Shown: one piece after another, positions 24,701 through 31,551 of the stretch | Numbering within the stretch: position 1 is the stretch's first letter | Layout of the letters: each line of letters starts with the position of its first letter | DNA from: Spirochaetales bacterium | GTDB taxonomy: Bacteria; Spirochaetota; Spirochaetia; Sphaerochaetales; Sphaerochaetaceae | Reading direction: 5' to 3' | DNA: 38,362 nt | NCBI GenBank assembly: GCA_012838275.1 | Contig: DUPO01000158.1 | Span: 1-38,362 of the forward strand | The notes under the pieces: model-generated | What the model was told of the DNA's origin: nothing | Seen by the model: the letters and a program-made list of their open reading frames with translations, nothing else | The model's database searches: none | Made by a program: the position numbers and the translations under genes

Positions 24701-25233
24701 AGGTGGGCTCTTCCTCTTTCTATTTCTTGCGTAATGAGGAGAGCGGGTTCTCCCTTGCCGATGCCATCGCCAAGGAAGATACGGTGGGCCTGTTGGTCGC
24801 AACCTCAGCTTTGAAGCTGGCTGAGCATTTGAAGCATCCGGATGAGGGGTACACACACCTCGCTTTGCAACTTCTTGCTGACAGGCTTGCAGAGGTCCTC
24901 GCCGATGAGGCGGAGGCCTTCCTCAAGGAAAAGTGGGGATGTTCCTGTCCCTCATTCATCCGTCCCGCTCCGGGATACTCCTCCTGGAGCGACCATAGTG
25001 AGAAACAAACCCTGTTCGAACTGCTTGGGGCCGAGGAGAAGATCGGGGTACGTCTTACCGAAAGTTTTGCCATGGACCCTGCATCAAGTGTCTGCTCCAT
25101 GCTCATCGGAGGGGAGAACCTCCGGTATTTCGCCATTGGTAAGGTTTCTGAGGCTCAGGTTGCCCTGTATGCCCAAAAGAAGGGTATTGCAGAGGATAAG
25201 CTTGTCACGCTCCTTGCTGGTATGGAATACTAA
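21712..25233 (+). CDS. metH: Cobalamin-dependent methionine synthase, full length
   Basis: A 1173-aa cytoplasmic enzyme that transfers a methyl group from 5-methyltetrahydrofolate to homocysteine through cob(I)alamin. All four modules are present. The homocysteine domain (about 1-310) has Zn ligands in GLNCS (about 239) and GGCCGTT (about 301). The pterin-binding domain (from about 345) begins at GERTNVAGSRKF. The B12 cap and Rossmann domains carry the axial His in DVHDIGKN (about 754). The C-terminal AdoMet-activation domain (from about 920) contains RPAPGYSSW and ends near residue 1173. E. coli MetH is 1227 aa. No reading-frame damage is seen. It is coupled to UPF0280 upstream and followed by metF after four bases, so the homocysteine made by the upstream proteins can be methylated directly. 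Confidence 0.97.
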   Translation: MNRKEYLHKILSERIALLDGAMGTMIQAEGLDSDDFTLDGKTAFGCNEFLNLSRGDVIFGIHTAYLEAGADIIETNTFCANAFNLEEYGLADDVLAINQAGCEIAREAAADFESSHEGYAFVAGVIGPTNRSLSFSSDVGDPAYRQSDFASFKAMYTQQAEVLLDGSVDLLLIETAFDTLVAKSAIMGCLEAMRTKDREVPLMVSATFSDQSQRTLSGQTLEAFVVSLSHFPLFSLGLNCSTGPEEMLPLIGRLSELAPFYISAHPNAGFPDKEGSYSLSPAQLAKELEPALARGCLNIVGGCCGTTPEHIRALSKAVQGKPVHTRLERDHTLLLAGLEVCPLPSDRLLVIGERTNVAGSRKFARLIREKSWEEALLVARTQIEEGADVIDLCMDASMLDAQESMVSFLRHRGSDPSVSRVPVMVDSSDWSVIERSLQEIQGRGIVNSISLKEGEAKFVERAKLIASYGFAMVVMLFDEEGQADTYERKISLAKRSYNTLLLAGIRAEDIIFDSNVLSIATGIDEHDTYARDFLKAVSWIKKNLPHCHTIGGISNLSFSFRGNDTLRNAMHAVFLDLSSLDMGIVNPAVSREVDAIDARTRDIIKRALLAEGSDLPSVRMELIDLALETGGEEKKGAARKATIRNEWKTLPPRKRLVEAVLKGENGYLKEDLALLIEENPLALVEGPLMEGMKKVGKLFGEGKLFLPQVVRSARTMKMAVDILQPRITAYIASSKAVSGSHKKKIAVIATVKGDVHDIGKNIVSLILTCNNFEVIDLGVMVPKEQILAAAKENHADLVGLSGLITPSLREMASVIGLFEESGCTIPIFVGGATTSELHTAVKLSPLYGGPVIQTKDASAMALTAQLAVGEERKSFLREHERQTLRLRESEQGAQRPSVSFDYASILAKQGQKEQGSVADEYGVFVMKDFSLPLLVGKINWKMYCAAWKVPFLSEEGERLVSEAKALLERQEIQNLFEQGSRVVCGLFPAQSDRLEVKVGSSSFYFLRNEESGFSLADAIAKEDTVGLLVATSALKLAEHLKHPDEGYTHLALQLLADRLAEVLADEAEAFLKEKWGCSCPSFIRPAPGYSSWSDHSEKQTLFELLGAEEKIGVRLTESFAMDPASSVCSMLIGGENLRYFAIGKVSEAQVALYAQKKGIAEDKLVTLLAGMEY

Positions 25234-25237
25234 GTGT

Positions 25238-26191
25238 ATGAAAGTCATAGATATCCTTAATCGGGCCAAGAAGCCCTTGTTTACGTTCGAACTGGTTCCT
25301 CCCTTGAAGGGAGGGAATGCTGAAGTGCTTCTGGATACGGTCCGATCACTGAGCCTTTTTGAGCCAGCGTACATCAACGTTACCAACCACCAGGCTGAGG
25401 TAGTCTACAACGAGCGTCCCGACGGTCTGCTCGAACGGCGTATTGTACGTAAACGTCCGGGCACCATCGCCCTCTCATCCCTCATCCAGCATACCTTCAA
25501 CATACCGGTGGTCGCCCACCTTATCTGTGGGGGGATGCAGAGCGAGGAGATTGAAGATGCGCTGTTGGAGCTCAACTTCTTGGGTATCAAGAATGTCCTC
25601 GCCCTCCGAGGCGATCCCCCGCAGGGGCAGAAGCGGTTCGTACCGATTAAGGGGGGGCACCAGTACTCCAGTGATATGGTGAAGCAGATAGACAACCTCA
25701 ACCAGGGCATCTATCTGGATGAGGCCCTGGTCAATGGGGAGAAGACAGACTTCTGTATCGGTGTCGCCGGGTATCCGGAGAAACACGCGGAGGCTGCAAA
25801 CCGCATCACTGATATGGAACACCTGAAGCATAAGGTTGCCTGCGGAGCTGAATATATCGTGACCCAGATGTTCTTCGACAACAGTGTCTACTACAGGTTT
25901 GTCGAGGAGTGTCGTCAGAATGGCATCACCGTACCCATAATTCCCGGAATCAAGCCGATCGGCAGCAAGCGGGACCTTGCCACCATTCCCCAGACATTCC
26001 ATGTCGACTTTCCCCCTGAGTTGGTCGATCTGCTGCATAGGGCAAAGAAACTCTCCGAAGTGAAGGAAGTTGGAGTATACTGGAGCAAGAAGCAGGCGAA
26101 GGACCTGATCGAACATAAAGTTCCCGGTGTCCATTTCTATACACTGGGAAAGGCTGAGGCTGTTTCCCAGGTTGTAAGAGATGTCTATTGA
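25238..26191 (+). CDS. metF: Methylenetetrahydrofolate reductase
   Basis: A 317-aa flavoprotein that reduces 5,10-methylene-THF to 5-methyl-THF, the methyl donor for MetH. Family blocks are FTFELVPPLKGG at the N-terminus, NVTNHQAEV, ALRGDPP, IGVAGYPEKHAEA, QMFFDN and PIIPGIKP. The ORF track starts at 24842 inside metH; the real start is the ATG at 25238, four bases after the metH stop. Its ribosome binding site is weak, so translational coupling to metH is likely. It completes the methyl branch of the pathway in this operon. Confidence 0.95.
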   Translation: MKVIDILNRAKKPLFTFELVPPLKGGNAEVLLDTVRSLSLFEPAYINVTNHQAEVVYNERPDGLLERRIVRKRPGTIALSSLIQHTFNIPVVAHLICGGMQSEEIEDALLELNFLGIKNVLALRGDPPQGQKRFVPIKGGHQYSSDMVKQIDNLNQGIYLDEALVNGEKTDFCIGVAGYPEKHAEAANRITDMEHLKHKVACGAEYIVTQMFFDNSVYYRFVEECRQNGITVPIIPGIKPIGSKRDLATIPQTFHVDFPPELVDLLHRAKKLSEVKEVGVYWSKKQAKDLIEHKVPGVHFYTLGKAEAVSQVVRDVY

Positions 26192-26214
26192 TATCAATCA
26201 TAAAGGAGTTTGTG

Positions 26215-26637
26215 ATGGCTGAAACGAGTAAGGTTAATAAAAAAAGCAGTGCATTTGTATTGAGGCTTGTCATCTCTTTGCTGTATATCAGCATAGGGCT
26301 TCAGGGCCTCATCTCTCGTGGAGGCAGTTCTGGTATCGGAGCGCTCTATAAGGCGTTCAGCAGCGATGTGATAATCTATCTGGTGGCTGTCGTCGTTATG
26401 TTGGGTGGCCTTGTAATGCTGATCCCGCTGTTTACGAACAAGCTTTCAGGTGTATTTGTCAAAGCTGGTACCATTGCCGTATTGGTCATCTGGATAGCAG
26501 CGATCTTCTTCGCGGATATCGCTCCGGGGTTCCGTGGGTTCAGGGCAGAGCACTGGATCTCCTGGGTCGAGAGCGTCATGTTCCACCTGATTGTTCTTAT
26601 TGCAACGTTTGAGGTTTCAAAGAAAGCCTTAGCGTGA
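26215..26637 (+). CDS. Small four-helix membrane protein, unknown function
   Basis: A 140-aa hydrophobic protein with about four transmembrane helices and the loosely conserved look of DoxX/YphA-type small membrane proteins (LRLVISLLYISIGLQGLI at the N-terminus). I cannot assign a function. The ORF track starts at a TTG (26188); the ATG at 26215 has a clear AAAGGAG site eight bases upstream. It follows metF by 23 bases and is probably the last gene of that operon. Its 3' end overlaps the 3' end of nth by nine bases. Confidence 0.8.
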   Translation: MAETSKVNKKSSAFVLRLVISLLYISIGLQGLISRGGSSGIGALYKAFSSDVIIYLVAVVVMLGGLVMLIPLFTNKLSGVFVKAGTIAVLVIWIAAIFFADIAPGFRGFRAEHWISWVESVMFHLIVLIATFEVSKKALA

Positions 26638-27291
26638 TTTTTTCACTCCCATCTTTGGACAATCCTGTTGTTGCGGGCATCTGGAGCACCATGGGCTTAC
26701 CGAGGTGCAGATAAGCTGGCCGTAGATCACCAACAGTTCATTGAGTGGTATCCAAAATCTCCTGGGCATGACGCGTTGAAGTGCAACTTCAGTCTGCTCA
26801 GGGGTTTTTGTATTGACCCAGCCCATCCTGTTTGCAATCTTGTGGACATGACAGTCAACACAGATCGCCTCTATGCCGAACCCCAAATTGAGGGTGAGAT
26901 TGGCTGTCTTTATCCCGACCCCTGGCAATTTCATCAGCTCTGCACTTGTTGATGGAACCCTTCCCCCATACTCGGAGAGCAGCATTTCACTGATTGCGTG
27001 GATTGTCTTGGCCTTGGTCTTGTAGAATCCGGCAGGGTAGATCGCCTTTTCAATCTCATCCAGGCCCAAGGCGAGCATGGCCTCCGGAGTATCGGCAAGA
27101 AGAAAGAGATTTTTGCTTGAAGCCAGGGTTACCACATCACGGGTCCTCAGTGAGAGGATGGTGGCGATGAGAACGCGGTAGGGGTCATCTTTCTCCCCAG
27201 CAATGATTGAGAGGGAGGGCAAGGTCCTCCCCTCGTCTTCGATGGCCTTCCTGAATGAGGAGAATATCTCGTCCCAGTACTGTTCTTCCAT
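26629..27291 (-). CDS. nth: Endonuclease III (DNA glycosylase/AP lyase)
   Basis: A 220-aa base-excision repair enzyme for oxidised pyrimidines. The helix-hairpin-helix LPGVGIKTANLTL carries the catalytic Lys (K in GIKTA) and VDCHVHKIANR the catalytic Asp. The C-terminal cluster motif C-X6-C-X2-C-X5-C (CTSVSPWCSRCPQQQDC) binds a [4Fe-4S] cluster. The track begins at 27303, four codons earlier; I prefer the ATG at 27291 because a TTGCCT-N17-TATGCA promoter ends seven bases before it and there is no ribosome binding site for the upstream ATG. It diverges from aroF-pheA. Confidence 0.94.
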   Translation of the reverse strand: MEEQYWDEIFSSFRKAIEDEGRTLPSLSIIAGEKDDPYRVLIATILSLRTRDVVTLASSKNLFLLADTPEAMLALGLDEIEKAIYPAGFYKTKAKTIHAISEMLLSEYGGRVPSTSAELMKLPGVGIKTANLTLNLGFGIEAICVDCHVHKIANRMGWVNTKTPEQTEVALQRVMPRRFWIPLNELLVIYGQLICTSVSPWCSRCPQQQDCPKMGVKKSR

Positions 27292-27298
27292 ACCTGTT

Positions 27299-27327
27299 TG
27301 CATAGCATGGCACTAGGAAAAAGGCAA
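27299..27327 (-). promoter_or_regulatory. nth promoter TTGCCT-N17-TATGCA, leaderless arrangement
   Basis: On the minus strand TTGCCT (27322-27327) and TATGCA (27299-27304) are 17 bases apart and the ATG at 27291 lies seven bases after the -10 box. The ATG at 27303 overlaps the -10 box and could not be on this transcript. Confidence 0.55.
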
Positions 27328-27334
27328 TGGTTAC

Positions 27335-27363
27335 TTGACCTTTTGGTGGATACCTTCTAGCGT
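27335..27363 (+). promoter_or_regulatory. aroF-pheA promoter TTGACC-N17-TAGCGT, leaderless arrangement
   Basis: TTGACC (27335-27340) and TAGCGT (27358-27363) are 17 bases apart, with the ATG six bases after the -10 box. The -10 box is poor but the spacing repeats that of lgt. It lies head to head with the nth promoter, the -35 boxes being seven bases apart. Confidence 0.5.
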
Positions 27364-27369
27364 AATCGC

Positions 27370-29280
27370 ATGATAATCGTACTAAAGAAAAACATATCTG
27401 AAGTGCAACAAGAGCACATCAGGGCCTTCTTGGTTGGCAAGGGTTACACTGTCAAGGAAATCGTCGGACAGGAAGAGACTGTCATTGGGGCCGTAGGCCA
27501 GAGTTCACTCGACCTTCGTGAGGTTGAGTTGCTCGAAGGGGTGGCGAAGGTCATTCCCATCAGCAAGCCCTACAAGCTCGCCTCCCGGGAACTGAAGAAA
27601 GAGGACACCATCGTCACCGTCGGAAAGGTGAAGATCGGGGGCAACCGAGTCGCCATCATTGCAGGGCCTTGTGCAATTGAGAGCCGCACCCAGATCATGG
27701 AGATTGCCCGGGCTGTGCGAGATGCAGGGGCGGTCATCCTACGCGGCGGTGCGTTCAAGCCACGGACATCCCCCTATGCTTTCCAAGGCATGGGCGAGGA
27801 GGGGCTGAAATATCTCAAGGAAGCGGGCGAGAAGTACGGTCTGCCTGTTACAAGTGAGATAGTCAATCCCAGTGATGTCGACATGATGGCCAGATATATA
27901 GACATGTTCCAGATCGGGGCGCGTAACATGCAGAACTTCGAGCTGTTGAAGGCTGTCGGGAAGACCGGCATGCCGGTCCTGCTCAAGCGCGGTCTCAGCG
28001 CCACCATCGAAGAGTGGCTGATGGCTGCCGAGTACCTCATGGCAAGTGGCACTGACCAGATAGTGTTGTGTGAACGGGGCATCCGTACCTACGAACGGGC
28101 TACCCGCAACACCCTCGATTGCAGTGCCGTCCCTGTTATCCAGAAAATGACCCACCTGCCGATCATCGGCGACCCCAGCCATGCCACCGGTATCCGGGAC
28201 ATGGTCAGTCCGATGAGCCTTGCCCTGGTTGCAAGCGGTGCCTCCGGCCTTATGGTCGAGGTGCACAACCATCCTGAAAAGGCCTTCAGTGATGGCCCCC
28301 AATCACTCTTTCCCTCCCAGTTTGAGACCTTGATGCGTGACCTGCACGCCCTCTGCCCTGTGGTAGGGAAGTCATTGGAAAGGATTCCCCTCACTCTTCC
28401 TTCTGTAAAGAAAGAGGGTGCAAAGGGGAAAAAAGCTTCTTCTCTTACTGTTGCCTTCCAGGGCGAGCGGGGAGCGTTCAGCGAACTCGCCATCAGGCGA
28501 TCCTTCGATGAGAGTGCCATAGCTCTTCCTTGTAAGCAGTTTGGTGATATCTTCGAAGCTCTGATGGGAGGAGAGGCTACCTATGGCATGATACCCTTGG
28601 AGAATACCTTGGGAGGAACCATCTTCGATACGCTGGATCTGCTTGACCGCTACCCTGACATCCAGGTGGTAGGGGAGCAACAGATCAGGATAGTGCATAA
28701 CCTCATTACCCTTCCCGGAACCAAGTTGGAGGATATCAGGAAGGTCTACTCCCACCCACAGGGCCTAGCCCAGTGTGTGGATTACCTTCGCAGCGAGCTT
28801 GCCCATGCTGAAGCGATTCCCTTTTTCGATACTGCCGGTGCGGTAAGCTTTGTAAAGGCTTCCAATGACAAGACACTCGCTGCCATCGCAGGGTCTCCTG
28901 CTGCAGCTGTCCATGAGATGGAGATACTTGCAGAAGGTATTGAGAGCAACCCCCGAAACTACACCAGGTTCTATATCCTCTGCAAAGAGGATATGGCTGG
29001 GGCTTACAGGTCCCTCTCCCCGGTCAATCGCGCCTCGCTCAGGTTCACCGTCAGTGACCGTCCCGGTTCCCTCTTCGAAGCCTTGTTGGTCCTTACCAAA
29101 CATGGGCTCAACATGAAGAAGCTGGAGTCCCGTCCAATACCGGGCAAGCCTTGGGAGTACTCTTTCTTTGTCGAGACGGAACTTGGACAAGATGCGGGCT
29201 CCTTCGAGCATGCCCTGGAAGAGCTGAAGGATTGTTGTGCGTCGGTAAGAGTCCTGGGGACCTATACGGCAGGTATCTGA
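27370..29280 (+). CDS. Fused DAHP synthase - prephenate dehydratase with ACT domain
   Basis: A 636-aa fusion of the first step of the shikimate pathway and the second-last step of phenylalanine synthesis. Residues 1-70 form a ferredoxin-like regulatory domain as in Thermotoga-type DAHP synthase. Residues about 75-340 form the class I-beta DAHP synthase barrel (AGPCAIES, GGAFKPRTSPYAFQG, QIGARNMQN, DPSHATG). After a linker rich in Lys and Ser, residues about 357-545 form prephenate dehydratase (VAFQGERGAFSE, GMIPLENTLGGT, NYTRF). Residues about 560-630 form an ACT domain with the Phe-binding ESRP motif. No chorismate mutase domain is present. There is no Shine-Dalgarno at the ATG. The next gene starts after one base. 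Confidence 0.95.
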   Translation: MIIVLKKNISEVQQEHIRAFLVGKGYTVKEIVGQEETVIGAVGQSSLDLREVELLEGVAKVIPISKPYKLASRELKKEDTIVTVGKVKIGGNRVAIIAGPCAIESRTQIMEIARAVRDAGAVILRGGAFKPRTSPYAFQGMGEEGLKYLKEAGEKYGLPVTSEIVNPSDVDMMARYIDMFQIGARNMQNFELLKAVGKTGMPVLLKRGLSATIEEWLMAAEYLMASGTDQIVLCERGIRTYERATRNTLDCSAVPVIQKMTHLPIIGDPSHATGIRDMVSPMSLALVASGASGLMVEVHNHPEKAFSDGPQSLFPSQFETLMRDLHALCPVVGKSLERIPLTLPSVKKEGAKGKKASSLTVAFQGERGAFSELAIRRSFDESAIALPCKQFGDIFEALMGGEATYGMIPLENTLGGTIFDTLDLLDRYPDIQVVGEQQIRIVHNLITLPGTKLEDIRKVYSHPQGLAQCVDYLRSELAHAEAIPFFDTAGAVSFVKASNDKTLAAIAGSPAAAVHEMEILAEGIESNPRNYTRFYILCKEDMAGAYRSLSPVNRASLRFTVSDRPGSLFEALLVLTKHGLNMKKLESRPIPGKPWEYSFFVETELGQDAGSFEHALEELKDCCASVRVLGTYTAGI

Positions 29281-29281
29281 A

Positions 29282-29815
29282 ATGGGTGAAATCCAGAGCT
29301 TCGTGCCATCAAGGTTGGTGATGGGTATCCTCTCTACTAGTGAGGATTCCCATCCAGCTCTCTTTGCCCTGCTTGAAAAGAAGTTCGGTCCCATCCTCCA
29401 TACCAGCGAGGCCGTACCTTTCACTTTCACCGACTACTACAACAAGGAGATGGACGGCCGGCCCCAGAGGTTTTTCCTGGTATTTGAAAAGCTGTATGAC
29501 CCCTCTTTGCTTGCTGAAGCCAAGCTCTTCACCAATCTGCTGGAAGAGCAGTTCACAGTGGATGGGGGCAGGAGAATCAATCTCGACCCCGGCCTGCTCA
29601 GTGCGGCCAGCCTGATCCTCGCCACCACCAAAAACCGTTCCCACCGCATACCGCTGCAGCAAGGAATCTATGCTGAGGTTACCCTCTTCTATGAGAAGGG
29701 CCGGTTCAACTCACTTCCTTGGACCTATGCAGACTATGGCAGTGAAGAGTTCCGGCTTCTGTTCAAACGTTACCGAAGTGAGTATATGTCTGCTATGAAG
29801 GCACAATTAAGCTAA
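29282..29815 (+). CDS. DUF4416 family protein
   Basis: A 177-aa protein of a family I recognise only as DUF4416, with blocks VMGILST, GPILHTSEAVPFTFTDYY and the middle NLDPGLLS plus KNRSHRIPL near the end. No catalytic motif can be assigned and the family function is unknown to me. It starts one base after the aroF-pheA stop, so it is co-expressed with it. No transmembrane segment or signal peptide is seen. Confidence 0.82.
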   Translation: MGEIQSFVPSRLVMGILSTSEDSHPALFALLEKKFGPILHTSEAVPFTFTDYYNKEMDGRPQRFFLVFEKLYDPSLLAEAKLFTNLLEEQFTVDGGRRINLDPGLLSAASLILATTKNRSHRIPLQQGIYAEVTLFYEKGRFNSLPWTYADYGSEEFRLLFKRYRSEYMSAMKAQLS

Positions 29816-29982
29816 ATAAGAATAAAAAATACCTCTGCTATGGTATTTCAGGCCATCATTGTTATGATACATATACTTGATATCGTTATTTCTACTTCCC
29901 TCCACTAGGCTCTGCTGTCCTTTTGACCTGTGTGTGGTACTATCCTGAGTAGGCTCTCTTATGAGGCCATGCGAGGTTATGT
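29816..29982. other. Intergenic region before the flippase gene
   Basis: A 7-bp inverted repeat (AAATACC/GGTATTT, 29827-29848) just after the DUF4416 stop is a weak terminator-like hairpin; the T-run lies on its minus-strand side. A TTGACC (29923-29928) could be a -35 box but has only a poor TGAGTA at 17-base spacing. Nothing else is recognised. Confidence 0.35.
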
Positions 29983-31512
29983 TTGTCAAGATTGGACAAT
30001 TCAGTACGTAATATAAAGTTTGGAACCCTTGGCCTCATCCTGAGTTATTTCAGTGGGTTCATCGCCCGTAAGGTTTTTGTGATGTTCCTTTCTCTAGAGT
30101 ATCTCGGCCTTTCAGGATTGTTCTCCAACGTACTTACGATGCTCTCCCTAGCTGAATTGGGTTTTGGCTCTGCGATAAGCTACAGCCTCTACAAACCCCT
30201 TGCCTTCAAAGAGGAACAGAAGATTCAGGCTCTGATGAAGCTCTACAGGAAAGCTTACCGGCTGATCGGTACGCTGGTGCTTGTATTGGGGTTTGCCTTC
30301 ACTCCCTTTCTCCATCTGCTCATGAGGGAGGTTCCTCCCATTCCGCATCTGAGTGTCATCTACTCCTTGTATGTCATCAACTCAGGAAGCAGCTATTTCC
30401 TGGGATACAAAAGGACGGTGATCATCGCCGACCAGAAGGCCTACATCAACTCCATCTACATGTACGGTTTTCAGATACTCAAACATCTGCTTCAGATAGT
30501 GGTTCTGGTGGTGACGGGAAACTATATTCTCTTTCTTCTGGTGATGCTTGCTTGCACCATAGGGGAAAATCTGGCGATAACACTGCAGGTGAACTCCCGT
30601 TATCCTTACCTGAAAGAGAAGACGGATGCTTTTCTAAGCAGGGATGAGAAGAGCAAGATCAAAAGAAATGTCTTTGCCCTGACATTCCATAAGGTGGGGG
30701 GAGTCCTGGTCAATGGGACGGACAACATCATCCTTGTCCGGTTTGTCAGTCTGTTCAGCGCTGGCCTGTATGCCAACTACACTCTGATCCAGGGCGCAGT
30801 GGGAGGCATTGTCGGACTGCTCTTCTCCTCCATCACTGCGAGCATAGGGAACCTTGCGGCAGAGAGAGGGGCCTTAGGAAGCAAGAGTCTCTTCGACGAG
30901 CTGAATTTCATCTCTGCCTGGGTATACGGGTTCACCGCCCTCTGCCTCTATTTCTTATATAATCCATTCATATCCTTATGGTTGGGAAGGGCATATCTGT
31001 TTCCCCGGAGCGTAGTCTTTGCAATCGTGCTCAACTACTATCTTTCGGGTATGAGAAGGCCTGTGCTTGTGTTCAAGGACTCGCTGGGATTGTTCTGGTA
31101 TGACCGGTACAAGGCCTTGCTGCAAGCCGCGGTCAATCTGGTCGTATCAATACTGCTTGCAAGAAAGTATGGAGTCCTCGGTGTCTTGATAGGATCCTCG
31201 GTAAGCACCTTGACCACCTGCTTCTGGATAGAGCCTTATGTGGTCTACCGTTTTGGCTTTGATGAAGCCTTGGGCAAGTATTTTTTTCAGTATGCGCTCT
31301 ATACACTGGTAACCCTGGTTGCTGGGTTTGCAACATTCGCCACCCTCTCCTTGATCAAGATACCCAATACGGTTTTTCGTTTTGCCGTTTCACTGCTTGC
31401 TGTGCTGGTGATTCCCAATCTGGTCTATCTGCTCTTTTTCCATCGCTTGCCCCTGTTCAAAGAGGTTCTTGCCATACTGAAGCGTCTTGTCAGCTCTGAG
31501 ACGGCAAGGTAA
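29983..31512 (+). CDS. Polysaccharide flippase (Wzx-like, MOP superfamily)
   Basis: A 509-aa integral membrane protein with about twelve to fourteen hydrophobic helices and the N-terminal pattern of the polysaccharide biosynthesis/flippase family (GTLGLILSYFSGFIARKVFV...EYLGLSGLFSNVLTMLSLAELGFG). Such proteins move lipid-linked oligosaccharides across the cytoplasmic membrane. No glycosyltransferase genes surround it, so the exported glycan is unknown. The start is a TTG at 29983 with GAGG six bases upstream; an out-of-frame ATG at 29979 leads to a quick stop, and no in-frame ATG fits. A lipoprotein gene follows after 39 bases. Confidence 0.88.
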   Translation: MSRLDNSVRNIKFGTLGLILSYFSGFIARKVFVMFLSLEYLGLSGLFSNVLTMLSLAELGFGSAISYSLYKPLAFKEEQKIQALMKLYRKAYRLIGTLVLVLGFAFTPFLHLLMREVPPIPHLSVIYSLYVINSGSSYFLGYKRTVIIADQKAYINSIYMYGFQILKHLLQIVVLVVTGNYILFLLVMLACTIGENLAITLQVNSRYPYLKEKTDAFLSRDEKSKIKRNVFALTFHKVGGVLVNGTDNIILVRFVSLFSAGLYANYTLIQGAVGGIVGLLFSSITASIGNLAAERGALGSKSLFDELNFISAWVYGFTALCLYFLYNPFISLWLGRAYLFPRSVVFAIVLNYYLSGMRRPVLVFKDSLGLFWYDRYKALLQAAVNLVVSILLARKYGVLGVLIGSSVSTLTTCFWIEPYVVYRFGFDEALGKYFFQYALYTLVTLVAGFATFATLSLIKIPNTVFRFAVSLLAVLVIPNLVYLLFFHRLPLFKEVLAILKRLVSSETAR

Positions 31513-31551
31513 AGGCTTCCTTGAAGGGATAGGGGGTGTTTCGCCTCTCTC

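Noticed and set aside
24842-25237. N-terminal extension of MetF in the ORF track
   Set aside because: These codons lie inside metH in another frame; MetF homology starts at the ATG at 25238.
28765-29430. 221-aa minus-strand ORF across the pheA half and DUF4416
   Set aside because: It crosses two real genes on the other strand and has no recognisable content.
29923-29951. TTGACC-N17-TGAGTA as flippase promoter
   Set aside because: The -10 match is too poor; a shorter spacing to TACTAT (nine bases) is not functional geometry.
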